Source: Bacteroidota bacterium (GTDB taxonomy: Bacteria > Bacteroidota > Bacteroidia > NORP154). Taken from it: a DNA stretch of 7,640 nt. The stretch spans positions 5,106 to 12,745 of the forward strand of contig NVRZ01000007.1 of assembly GCA_002401055.1 (NCBI GenBank), written 5' to 3'. This document shows positions 1 through 6,602 of the stretch, one piece after another. Each line of letters opens with the position of its first letter. Positions within the stretch are counted from its first letter, which is position 1. The position numbers and the translations under genes were made by a program. Below the pieces are notes generated by a model. It made no database searches. It saw only the letters and a program-made list of their open reading frames with translations, and was not told the origin of the DNA.

Positions 1-19
1 TTATTCAAATCTATTATAA

Positions 20-35
20 GTATTCCAAAGAATAC
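20..35 (-). terminator. Small hairpin downstream of the last gene, possible weak terminator
   Basis: A perfect 6-bp inverted repeat (GTATTC / GAATAC) around a 4-nt loop begins 27 nt past the TAG stop of the PorP/SprF fusion gene. On the minus strand it is followed by an AT-rich stretch but not by a clean run of T. The stem is short and AT-rich, so it would be a weak intrinsic terminator at best. The position at the end of a five-gene minus-strand run is what makes it worth listing. The same bases could instead lie inside the 3' end of a convergent plus-strand gene, because two plus frames are open here. Confidence 0.3.
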
Positions 36-62
36 GGATTACAAATTTTGTGTTAATACACC

Positions 63-1538
63 CTAGTCAAACTTTCTCATTTCAAAATTTTGAATTATCG
101 CTTTCTCATCACCAATGCCTATCGTTAATGTTTCAGAAATCTGGTCAAAATAACCTTTTTTAGTGATGTAAATATCATATCCTCCGGGCTCTAAGTTTTC
201 TAAAGAAAACTCCCCATTTTCAGTTGTATTAACTTCATAGACTATTTCAGCCCTCTCATTAAGTACTTTAATTAACACTCTGTTAAGACCTACCCCATTA
301 CTGGTAATCACGCCTTTAATCATATTTAAATCAATACTTTCAAAATCAGTAATTGGGCGTGCGGCCTCCTCCGTTTCGGCTTCAGCTTCTAATTGGGCTT
401 GGGCTGCTTCAATCTCAGCTTGTGCTTTTGCTTCTACTGCCTCAGTCAGGGCTTGAGCTGCTTCAATCTCAGCTTGTGCTTCTGCGTTTGCTTCTGCTTC
501 TGCTTGTGCCGCATCTGCTTGAACTTTGGCTGCTTCAATCTCGGCCTGTTCTATTGCTTCTGCCTCTGCTGCTTCAGCCTCTGCTATGGCTAGTTCCGTG
601 GCATCCTCGTCAATGATTTCCGATTCTCTGACTTTTTCCTTAATTGGTATATTGTAACCCAACATGATTCCATGCGAGCCGCTGTTATAAGAAGCTAGCT
701 GCGATATAGAGTAATCGTAGGAATAACCAAACTTTAGCCGTTGCTTGAAAGTATATTGAAAAAGAAAAACAATAGCATCTCCTGATCTGTAACCACCGCC
801 AACAGTAAACATATTTTTGTATGTAGCATTGATATTAACGTCAACTTGAGCCGGTGCACCTGTAACATATTTCAAAAGTATCGAAGGTTGAATTCCGATA
901 TTTTCTCCTGCATTGATAGTATATCCAGCCATCAAGTAATAATGCCTTAATAATTGTGCAACTACCTCTCGTTCATAGCCAGTGTAATCGATTCTGTTTT
1001 GGAGTAAATGATATATCGAAAACCCAGCATAAAATTCCCCTGAACGATAATATGCACCACAAGAAGCATCAGGTAGCATTACACTCTTTTTAGTTTCTGG
1101 AAGCGCTTCATCTATTTGATCCGTTCTTATCAGGTTTGTGAAGTCTATGGTTTGATTGAATAATCCGCCCTCCAATCCAAAGGATAATTTCCCTGAACCT
1201 AACCTTAAGTGATAGGCATAAATAGCTGTAATGGAGTTTTGGTTCATTGGCCCTGTCTTATCACGCGCTGCCTTGAGTCCAATAGCCATGGATTGTGCGA
1301 GTATCGGCCTATGAATGCTAAAACCCATTGTTTCCGGAGAGCCTTCAATACCAACAAACTTGTTTTTATAGGTCAATGAGCCACTCGTGACATTAGAACT
1401 TCCACAATAAGCAGGGTTTATCAGCAATCTATTAAATCTGTATTGGCTATAAAGCGGATCCTGCTGGGCAAAACACATCAAAGTTTGCACTTTAATGATC
1501 AACAATACAAGAGGAATTTTCAATAGGAGTTTTTTCAT
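63..1538 (-). CDS. PorP/SprF-family T9SS outer-membrane protein fused to an Ala/Glu-rich helix and a C-terminal CRD domain
   Basis: 491 aa from the ATG at 1538. The frame could open at a TTG two codons earlier, but the ATG gives a normal signal peptide (MKKLLLK, then a hydrophobic core, cut near CFAQ|QDP). Residues about 25-299 match the PorP/SprF family: the mature end QDPLYSQYRFNRLLINPAY, then RDKTGP, alternating beta strands, and LKFGYSYDYSIS followed by a GSHGIMLGYN strand. Ordinary family members stop about here, near 300-340 aa. This one continues with residues 309-394, almost entirely Ala, Glu and Gln, predicted as a long helix, and then residues about 402-489, a carboxypeptidase-regulatory-like beta sandwich (IKGVITSNGVGLNRV, GEFSLENLEPGGYDIYITKKGY). 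The barrel should sit in the outer membrane with the helix and CRD in the periplasm (inference). It follows the PKD surface-protein gene by 40 nt, suggesting it serves that protein as SprF serves SprB. The stop is TAG. Family call is firm; the role of the extension is unknown. Confidence 0.9.
   Translation of the reverse strand: MKKLLLKIPLVLLIIKVQTLMCFAQQDPLYSQYRFNRLLINPAYCGSSNVTSGSLTYKNKFVGIEGSPETMGFSIHRPILAQSMAIGLKAARDKTGPMNQNSITAIYAYHLRLGSGKLSFGLEGGLFNQTIDFTNLIRTDQIDEALPETKKSVMLPDASCGAYYRSGEFYAGFSIYHLLQNRIDYTGYEREVVAQLLRHYYLMAGYTINAGENIGIQPSILLKYVTGAPAQVDVNINATYKNMFTVGGGYRSGDAIVFLFQYTFKQRLKFGYSYDYSISQLASYNSGSHGIMLGYNIPIKEKVRESEIIDEDATELAIAEAEAAEAEAIEQAEIEAAKVQADAAQAEAEANAEAQAEIEAAQALTEAVEAKAQAEIEAAQAQLEAEAETEEAARPITDFESIDLNMIKGVITSNGVGLNRVLIKVLNERAEIVYEVNTTENGEFSLENLEPGGYDIYITKKGYFDQISETLTIGIGDEKAIIQNFEMRKFD
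357..614 (-). repeat. Degenerate tandem repeats encoding the Ala/Glu/Gln-rich helical linker
   Basis: This stretch codes for residues 309-394 of the PorP/SprF fusion. The peptide core QAEIEAA occurs at two sites 18 residues apart, with a third related copy (QAEIEAAK) further towards the N-terminus. In DNA the first two are an identical 24-bp direct repeat at 403..426 and 457..480 (54 bp apart). A diverged copy lies at about 529..549. The remaining sequence is built from short AEAEA units. The pattern indicates expansion by in-frame slippage or unequal recombination. The segment is strongly acidic with few Lys residues, so it resembles the helical rod of TolA in its Ala richness but not in its charge. 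Confidence 0.8.
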
Positions 1539-1578
1539 TCTCAAATTATTGCTTCAGCTTTATTTCTCAATAATAACT

Positions 1579-3441
1579 TCATCTGAGTATGACAACATAC
1601 CCTGTCAGAGGTTCATTTTCATCACCTAAATCAAGCAAATAGTAATAGGTACCATCGGGTAGTTTTGCTCCATTATTTGACTTGCCATCCCAGTAGTTAC
1701 TTACATTATTATAGCCAGCAATTTCAACCACTATATTTCCCCAACGATTAAATATTTTTAATTGGTTGTCCGGATAGTTGCCTATATTGATAATTTGAAG
1801 AATATCGTTTGCTCCGTCTTCGTTTGGGGTTATCACTTGCGGAATCGCCCCGATCGAGCATGCTGCAATTGTAACTGTAACTTCATCAGTATCAAAGCAA
1901 GCTATATTGGTTACAGTTACTTGATAGGTGATAGTCGATATAGGGTTTGCCATCGGATTTTGGCAGTTGGTACAACTCAAACCAGTGGCCGGACTCCAGC
2001 TATAAACCACACCACCACCTGCACTCAAGTCAACGCTCTCTCCTTCACATAAAGCGACATCATCGCCTGCATTGGCGGTTGGCTGCACCGTATCAACTAT
2101 AATAACTAAGGAGTCGGTACCCGTACATCCATTCAAAGTTGCCGTTACAGAATAAGCTGTAGTTAAAGCCGGACTTTTGGTAATTGTATCGATCGTGTCA
2201 GCTGTATTCCAAAGATAAGCAGCTCCGCTAACTGCTGTATCCGTTACGGTTAAAGCAACGCTGTCGCCAACGCATATTCCTATGCCGATGATATTGGAAG
2301 ATAGAGAAGGAGATGGCGTAGGATTAACTGTTATTGACAGGGTATCACTAGCCTGGCTTATACAGCCATCAGAATTAATGCCAATGGCAAATAAAATGTT
2401 TCCCGCTTTTAAGCTGTCAGTTGCATAAATGTCGCTCGATGAATTTTGCAAAAGTGTTGTGTCATCATAAAACAAGTATGTATCTAAGCCGGAAGGCGAA
2501 GCAGTAAAGACTATACTGTCACCACCACATAAAATACTGTCAGAGCCAATTAAACTAATAACCGGTAAAGGCAAGATAGTTGTCACGAGAGTATTGCTTG
2601 TATCACTTACACATCCGTTGGCATTTATTAAAAGAACAACTACGCTATCACCGTCTGCAAGGCCTGTAGTTCCGAAAGCACTGTTCAATCCCGATTGTAC
2701 TGTTGTATCTATAATAAATACATAGGTGATCGGCTGAACTAAATATCCACTAGCCGAGGCTGTAAAAACGATACTATCTCCAATACAAATTGTATCATTT
2801 AACACAGAACTACCCAGCGCTACAACTGGCAACAAGGAGAAATTAGTGTTAACGACAACAGTGAGTGAGTCCTGACAGAAATTATCATCAGTCACCGTTA
2901 ACAATACGTTATACAATCCATCAGTAGCATAAGTATGGCAAGGTTCAAAACAAGAAGGGCTGCATGTGGACAAGTCACCAAAATTCCAATTGTAAGTGTA
3001 GCCCACTCCGGTCTCAGACTGATTGTCAAAGCATACCGTATCCGAAAAATCACAAGTTGCAGCAGTATCTATAAAGAATAACACCGCCGGAGGTGCATAT
3101 ACTACTACGGTGATAGATGTGTCATGAGAACCTGGAGCAGTAGAGCATGTAATGGATAATGTTACGATATAAGTACTATCTGCCGCTCCCATTGCAAATG
3201 TATGTGAGGGGTTTTGGATGCTTTCCAAAGGGCTTCCATCACCAAAATCCCATGAGTAACCTGTTATGGTTCCAGTACTCGAATCACTGTCAAGAACAAC
3301 TGTTAACGGGCCACAACCAAAAATAGGGTTGGAAACAGAACCAATTACAGCATTGCATTGAGCGTGAGCCATATCATGATTAAGTATTGACATGCAGGCA
3401 AAAACTGCTATTAAGAATTTGGTAAGTATGGCCCTTTTCAT
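1579..3441 (-). CDS. PKD/Ig-like repeat surface protein with T9SS type B (gliding-motility-associated) C-terminal sorting domain
   Basis: Complete, 620 aa, ATG start and TGA stop. A signal peptide ends near HDMAHAQ|C. Two PKD domains follow: residues about 32-115 (YSWDFGDGS at 62-70, NPSHTF) and about 120-198 (YNWNFGD at 150-156). The second carries a Cys cluster, C160, C164 and C168. Four Ig-like modules come next, each opening with C-x-G-[DE]-S and closing with a second Cys: C219/C277, C305/C360, C390/C439 and C465/C515. The last holds the WSPATGLSCTNCQNP motif common in Bacteroidota surface proteins. Residues about 533-620 are the type B sorting domain: VITPNEDGAND, LKIFNRWGNIV, YWDGKSNNG, LPDGTYYY and terminal GYVVILR. 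This domain directs export through the T9SS, so the product should be cell-surface or released. An adhesin or matrix role is likely but no ligand-binding domain is visible. It has its own strong Shine-Dalgarno and is followed by a PorP/SprF partner gene 40 nt downstream. Confidence 0.92.
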   Translation of the reverse strand: MKRAILTKFLIAVFACMSILNHDMAHAQCNAVIGSVSNPIFGCGPLTVVLDSDSSTGTITGYSWDFGDGSPLESIQNPSHTFAMGAADSTYIVTLSITCSTAPGSHDTSITVVVYAPPAVLFFIDTAATCDFSDTVCFDNQSETGVGYTYNWNFGDLSTCSPSCFEPCHTYATDGLYNVLLTVTDDNFCQDSLTVVVNTNFSLLPVVALGSSVLNDTICIGDSIVFTASASGYLVQPITYVFIIDTTVQSGLNSAFGTTGLADGDSVVVLLINANGCVSDTSNTLVTTILPLPVISLIGSDSILCGGDSIVFTASPSGLDTYLFYDDTTLLQNSSSDIYATDSLKAGNILFAIGINSDGCISQASDTLSITVNPTPSPSLSSNIIGIGICVGDSVALTVTDTAVSGAAYLWNTADTIDTITKSPALTTAYSVTATLNGCTGTDSLVIIVDTVQPTANAGDDVALCEGESVDLSAGGGVVYSWSPATGLSCTNCQNPMANPISTITYQVTVTNIACFDTDEVTVTIAACSIGAIPQVITPNEDGANDILQIINIGNYPDNQLKIFNRWGNIVVEIAGYNNVSNYWDGKSNNGAKLPDGTYYYLLDLGDENEPLTGYVVILR

Positions 3442-3599
3442 TTATCCTCCTTCATTTCCATGTTGCCTGCTCATCCTAGACAACAAAGAATAATCTCTAT
3501 ACATTCTAATTTTATTACCGTTTAACGTAAGGGTTGTAAAATTGTTCTCTACTTTATAATAAGAAGAATAAGATTGGTGGATATACTAATTCAGCTTCT
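3442..3599 (-). other. 158-nt intergenic spacer between the two modules
   Basis: This is the largest gap in the window and the only place an internal promoter for the two downstream genes would fit. I see no convincing terminator after the PorP/SprF gene upstream. On the minus strand TATTCTTTG at 3486..3494 is one base too long for the Bacteroidota -7 element TAnnTTTG, and there is no matching TTTG at the -33 position. A near-palindrome at 3515..3530 (TTAcCGTT-T-AACGTAA) could be an operator but is a single weak occurrence. Whether the second module is separately transcribed cannot be settled from sequence. Confidence 0.4.
3446..3452 (-). promoter_or_regulatory. Strong Shine-Dalgarno (AAGGAGG) before the PKD/Ig-like surface protein
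   Basis: The minus strand reads GAAGGAGGATAAATG: a full 7-base complement to the canonical anti-Shine-Dalgarno CCUCCUU, four bases before the ATG at 3441. None of the other three visible starts (6597, 4613, 1538) has such a site. Their leaders are AT-rich, as usual in Bacteroidota, where the anti-Shine-Dalgarno is reported to be largely occluded on the ribosome. The site supports this ATG as the true start. Confidence 0.65.
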
Positions 3600-4613
3600 T
3601 TAAAAGCTAGCGCAAGGGATGATGAAATTTCTTTTTTTCTTCCACTCCGGTGGGGCATATTCATAAGAGAGTGATATTTCATGTGCTCCCCCTGTATGGG
3701 ACCTTAAAGGAGAAATGGTAATATCATAGCTATAACCCAACCTAAGCCGATAAGCTTTTAGATGATAACCTATTAAAAGAATTAAGGCATCATTATTTGC
3801 ATATCCGGGCTGATAAGACTTTAGCAACGGTATTCCTCTATACCAAATCCCCAAAATAAGAGGATCATACCTGAAATAAGCTCCAATATCAAGTTGATCC
3901 CATTTTTGTTGTGCTTTGTAATTTGCAGCTATTGTTACACTTATTATAGCTTGTCCTTTTACGTTCTTTTTAACTGGCAAAGTAATGCCTCCATGAATAT
4001 CAAATTTGACGGACAACCTGCTTTTAATTCCGATGAACGATTGATTTGGTCGATTGAGGTGGTTAAAAGCTACCCCAATCCAATATATTTCAGAGAAGTA
4101 AACAAAACCCGTTGCTATGTCAAAGTAAGATCGTTTTTCCTTAATTGGTTCAATGGTCTCTACATCTCCTTCTCTTATTAATTGATCTGCAAATGTTAGT
4201 TTAGCATAGTCTAATGCCCTCCAGGTATAACCCAGGCGTAATCCACCTCTTACAAAATGTTTTCTGGATAATTTTGCAACATAAGAATACAACCCACCAA
4301 TGTTGGTAAATTTCAAACCACCGCTACCAGCCTTATCCCTGATTACTTGAATTCCAAGCGCACTGTTTTTCTCAGAAAATTTATGGTCATATGAAAACGC
4401 ATAAGATTCAAAGGCACCTGAAATACCGGGCCATTGCTTCCTGTAGTTAACTGTGACCCTGTCCTGAATTGTATTACCCGTAAACGCGGGATTCATATAC
4501 AGCTGTGCTGAATAGAATTGAGAAAACTGCGGATCCTGGGCAGCGCATGAAAAAATCACTACAGCCAGTTGCGAAACAAATACTAAAAAAAATATTTTAA
4601 TCCTGTTACTCAT
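3600..4613 (-). CDS. PorP/SprF-family type IX secretion system membrane protein
   Basis: Complete, 337 aa, the usual family length. A signal peptide (hydrophobic core FFLVFVSQLAVVIFS, cut near CAAQ|DP or CAA|QDP) is followed by the family's N-terminal signature QDPQFSQFYSAQLYMNPAF. Further family-like segments are NYRKQWPGI (57-65), the VIRDKAG stretch (90-96), LRLGYTWRALDY, FNHLNRPNQSF (183-193), LRLGYSYDITIS and GGAHEISLSY (308-317). The tail is a Lys-rich stretch ending PCASF; a terminal Pro-Cys near the end is, as I recall, common in this family. It is predicted to be an outer-membrane beta barrel. SprF and PorP are required for T9SS function or for export of a cognate surface protein with a type B C-terminal domain. 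Its start overlaps the end of the PD40 gene by 8 nt, implying translational coupling, and the likely cognate substrate is the PKD protein two genes upstream. Confidence 0.93.
   Translation of the reverse strand: MSNRIKIFFLVFVSQLAVVIFSCAAQDPQFSQFYSAQLYMNPAFTGNTIQDRVTVNYRKQWPGISGAFESYAFSYDHKFSEKNSALGIQVIRDKAGSGGLKFTNIGGLYSYVAKLSRKHFVRGGLRLGYTWRALDYAKLTFADQLIREGDVETIEPIKEKRSYFDIATGFVYFSEIYWIGVAFNHLNRPNQSFIGIKSRLSVKFDIHGGITLPVKKNVKGQAIISVTIAANYKAQQKWDQLDIGAYFRYDPLILGIWYRGIPLLKSYQPGYANNDALILLIGYHLKAYRLRLGYSYDITISPLRSHTGGAHEISLSYEYAPPEWKKKRNFIIPCASF
4606..4613 (-). other. 8-nt stop/start overlap linking the PD40 and PorP/SprF genes
   Basis: The minus strand reads GATGAGTAA: the PD40 protein ends Asp-Glu-stop (GAT GAG TAA) and the PorP/SprF gene starts at the ATG inside it. 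No Shine-Dalgarno precedes this ATG, so reinitiation by ribosomes finishing the upstream gene is the likely mode of translation. Confidence 0.8.
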
Positions 4614-6597
4614 CTTTTACAACTCGGTTATCTTCATGCTTCATTCGTATAAGCTTACTAATTACAGTAAAACTATCTTCATCTGAAAAATCAATATCCT
4701 CTTCATAAGTTTGGTATCCTGCAACATTCACCATCAAATTGTATTTCTTATTTGGGTTAATTAGGACCATATATTTACCTTTCGTTGACGACTTATGCAC
4801 GTCCATTGGTTCTTTGCTTTGCCCATCCTTAAATACTAAAGTTGCGTTCAAAGGTTCTGAGAGAGAATCTGCCGAGGAAATTTCTAATTTAACCATAGTA
4901 AAATTTAACTCAGCTGCACTTTCAGCTGTCTCAACAATAGTGTCGGGATCCAAATTAATTTCCTTATCAACTAAAATGTACCCGTCCTGCTCTGTATATA
5001 CCGTCTTGGGGGGTTTAGGTTTCAATTTTATTTGTTTTTGAATTACCTCGAAACTCTCCTGATCCGTAATGTGGATCGATTCAGAATAAGTTGTATATCC
5101 AGCCGCCTTAACTAACAAATTGTATCTCCTATTAGGATGAATAATTATCAGGTATTTACCAGTAGCGGAATTTGAGCTATAAATGCCTGTTAAATTCAAA
5201 TTTTCTTCATCTACTAATACCATGGTAGCCTTTATTGGTTTCCCAAGTGAGTCTGCGGATAAAACCACTCCTTTCATTAGAGCCAGAGATTTTCTATCAA
5301 ATGGTATACTAACTGTATAGATGTCCTGCCCACCACAGCCATCTTCTTTAATCGAAGAGTAATATCCTTTATAACCATCTGCTGACAACGTAAAATGTAT
5401 ATCGTCGCCTAAGGTATTAATTGGATATCCCATGTTTTCAGGTACGGTCCATCCCGAATGTTGCGGTGCTTCCACCCTTGAAGACTTAAAAATATCATAA
5501 CCTCCCATTGTTGTGTGGCCCTTGGAACTATAGTAGAGTGTCTTCCCGTCAGCATGAATGAAGGGCGCATCATCATCGTACGGACTATTAATGGTTCCCC
5601 CTAAATTTACAGGCAGGCTCCAATCGCCATTCGGCAGCTTAACAACTCTGTATATATCTTTTCCGCCAAATCCACCTGGCCGATTACTTGAAAAGTATAT
5701 TATTCTCCCATCAGAAGTCAAACTAGCGCTTGTTTCCTGCCACTGTGTGTTGATACTTGGCCCGAATTTTTCCGGCTTAGTCCATGATTTTCCTTCTAAT
5801 TTTGACCAATATAAGTCGCCTCCGGTTAAGTCTTTATTGGTTCTGAAAATTATAAGCATACTGCCATCTGAATTTAGACCCACCCCGGCATCATGTAGGT
5901 CAGAATTGATATTTGAATCGATCTTTTGAGGCTCAGTCCATTCATCAGTCTCCCTATATGAGACATAGATATCCTCAAAAAAGTGATTATAAGGATCCAA
6001 TTGACCTCCAGTGCTTCCCTTTCTTCTAGAAGTGAATATCAAGATACTCTCATCAGCAGAAATTAATGGTCGATAATCTGAATACTCAGAGTTGACCCGG
6101 CATTCTAAATTTTCAATGGAGGCCTCAATTGGTTGTTTAATCCTTTTATCAGCGCTGATAGATATATCTATATAGCGATCAACTTCAGTATGCTCAACTA
6201 CTTTTTTTGCCTCAGCATCCTTGTATCTATTATATAACTCAATTGCCTCATCAAATCTACCTTGCAAGTGATAGCATCTGGCGAGGTAGATAAATGCTTC
6301 TACATACTCTTTTCCAACCGCCTTCTCGAAATATGGAATTGTTTCCAGTTTCTCACGGCCCGCTTCAAACATACACACCCCTATTTTATGATTCAATTCT
6401 GGAGCAATACTATCGATCTCATATAATACTCTGTAGATTCTTAGTGCCCCAAGGTAATTGGTGATCTTAAAATAATAATCAGCCTCTCTTAATTGCATTT
6501 TCTGCTCTTTACTCCATTTATGCTGAGAAAACACAGATGCGACTCCACTCAAAAGAAAGAGTGAAACAACGAGATATATGTATGCTAACTTTTTCAT
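4606..6597 (-). CDS. Secreted TPR / PD40 beta-propeller protein with two CRD domains (PorE-like, no OmpA domain)
   Basis: Complete, 663 aa. A signal peptide (LAYIYLVVSLFLLSGVASVFS, cut near FSQ|H) has no lipobox cysteine, so the protein looks periplasmic or soluble. Residues about 30-130 are TPR-like helices (LREADYYFKITNYLGALRIY, AFIYLARCYHLQGRFDEAIE). Residues about 165-432 are PD40/WD40-like propeller blades, with repeated SADE-ILIFTSRR, SDGRIIYFSSNRPGGFGGKDIY, ADGKTLYYSS and SADGYKGYYSS units, each typically ending GG-DIY. Residues 440-527 and 567-653 are two related carboxypeptidase-regulatory-like domains. The order TPR, propeller, CRD is that of PorE in Porphyromonas gingivalis, a periplasmic T9SS component. 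PorE ends in an OmpA-like peptidoglycan-binding domain; here the protein stops after the second CRD (ending KHEDNRVVKDE). It starts 5 nt after the stop of the surface-protein gene and overlaps the PorP/SprF gene, so it very likely works with both, but its exact role is inferred. Confidence 0.88.
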   Translation of the reverse strand: MKKLAYIYLVVSLFLLSGVASVFSQHKWSKEQKMQLREADYYFKITNYLGALRIYRVLYEIDSIAPELNHKIGVCMFEAGREKLETIPYFEKAVGKEYVEAFIYLARCYHLQGRFDEAIELYNRYKDAEAKKVVEHTEVDRYIDISISADKRIKQPIEASIENLECRVNSEYSDYRPLISADESILIFTSRRKGSTGGQLDPYNHFFEDIYVSYRETDEWTEPQKIDSNINSDLHDAGVGLNSDGSMLIIFRTNKDLTGGDLYWSKLEGKSWTKPEKFGPSINTQWQETSASLTSDGRIIYFSSNRPGGFGGKDIYRVVKLPNGDWSLPVNLGGTINSPYDDDAPFIHADGKTLYYSSKGHTTMGGYDIFKSSRVEAPQHSGWTVPENMGYPINTLGDDIHFTLSADGYKGYYSSIKEDGCGGQDIYTVSIPFDRKSLALMKGVVLSADSLGKPIKATMVLVDEENLNLTGIYSSNSATGKYLIIIHPNRRYNLLVKAAGYTTYSESIHITDQESFEVIQKQIKLKPKPPKTVYTEQDGYILVDKEINLDPDTIVETAESAAELNFTMVKLEISSADSLSEPLNATLVFKDGQSKEPMDVHKSSTKGKYMVLINPNKKYNLMVNVAGYQTYEEDIDFSDEDSFTVISKLIRMKHEDNRVVKDE
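4639..5280 (-). repeat. Tandem duplicated CRD-like domain within the PD40 protein
   Basis: Residues 440-527 (5017..5280) and 567-653 (4639..4899) align along their full length. Shared elements in the same order are SADSL, P-x2-AT-x-V, GKY, I-x-PN-x2-YNL, V-x2-AGY-x-TY, an acidic stretch, SF-x-VI and a closing Ile-Lys region. The second copy has lost the Lys-Gly-Val opening seen in the first. They are separated by a 39-residue linker rich in Pro, Glu and Asp. The divergence indicates an old intragenic duplication rather than a recent one. Confidence 0.8.
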
Positions 6598-6602
6598 AAA
6601 AT

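Noticed and set aside
1..66. Possible 3' end of a convergent plus-strand gene
   Set aside because: Two plus frames are open from the edge (to a TAA at 54..56 and a TAG at 64..66), and the first has a gene-like Tyr/Lys/Ile composition, but under 22 codons are visible and chance openness is likely. It cannot be supported without the flanking sequence.
353..616. Plus-strand Leu-rich open frames opposite the Ala/Glu linker
   Set aside because: They are antisense readings of the GCTTCTGC-type repeats; an Ala/Glu/Gln-coding strand with few stops automatically opens the opposite frames. There is no leader, and composition is low-complexity Leu/Cys/Phe.
1542..1544. TTG at 1544 as start of the PorP/SprF fusion gene
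   Set aside because: An ATG two codons later begins a standard Met-Lys-Lys signal peptide and is the simpler start.
3486..3494. TATTCTTTG as a Bacteroidota -7 promoter element
   Set aside because: It is one base longer than TAnnTTTG and has no TTTG partner at the -33 distance.
4545..4553. Lipoprotein signal in the 337-aa PorP/SprF protein (Ile-Phe-Ser-Cys)
   Set aside because: Phe at -2 is a poor lipobox, and the family normally has a signal peptidase I site just before QDP, which is present here.
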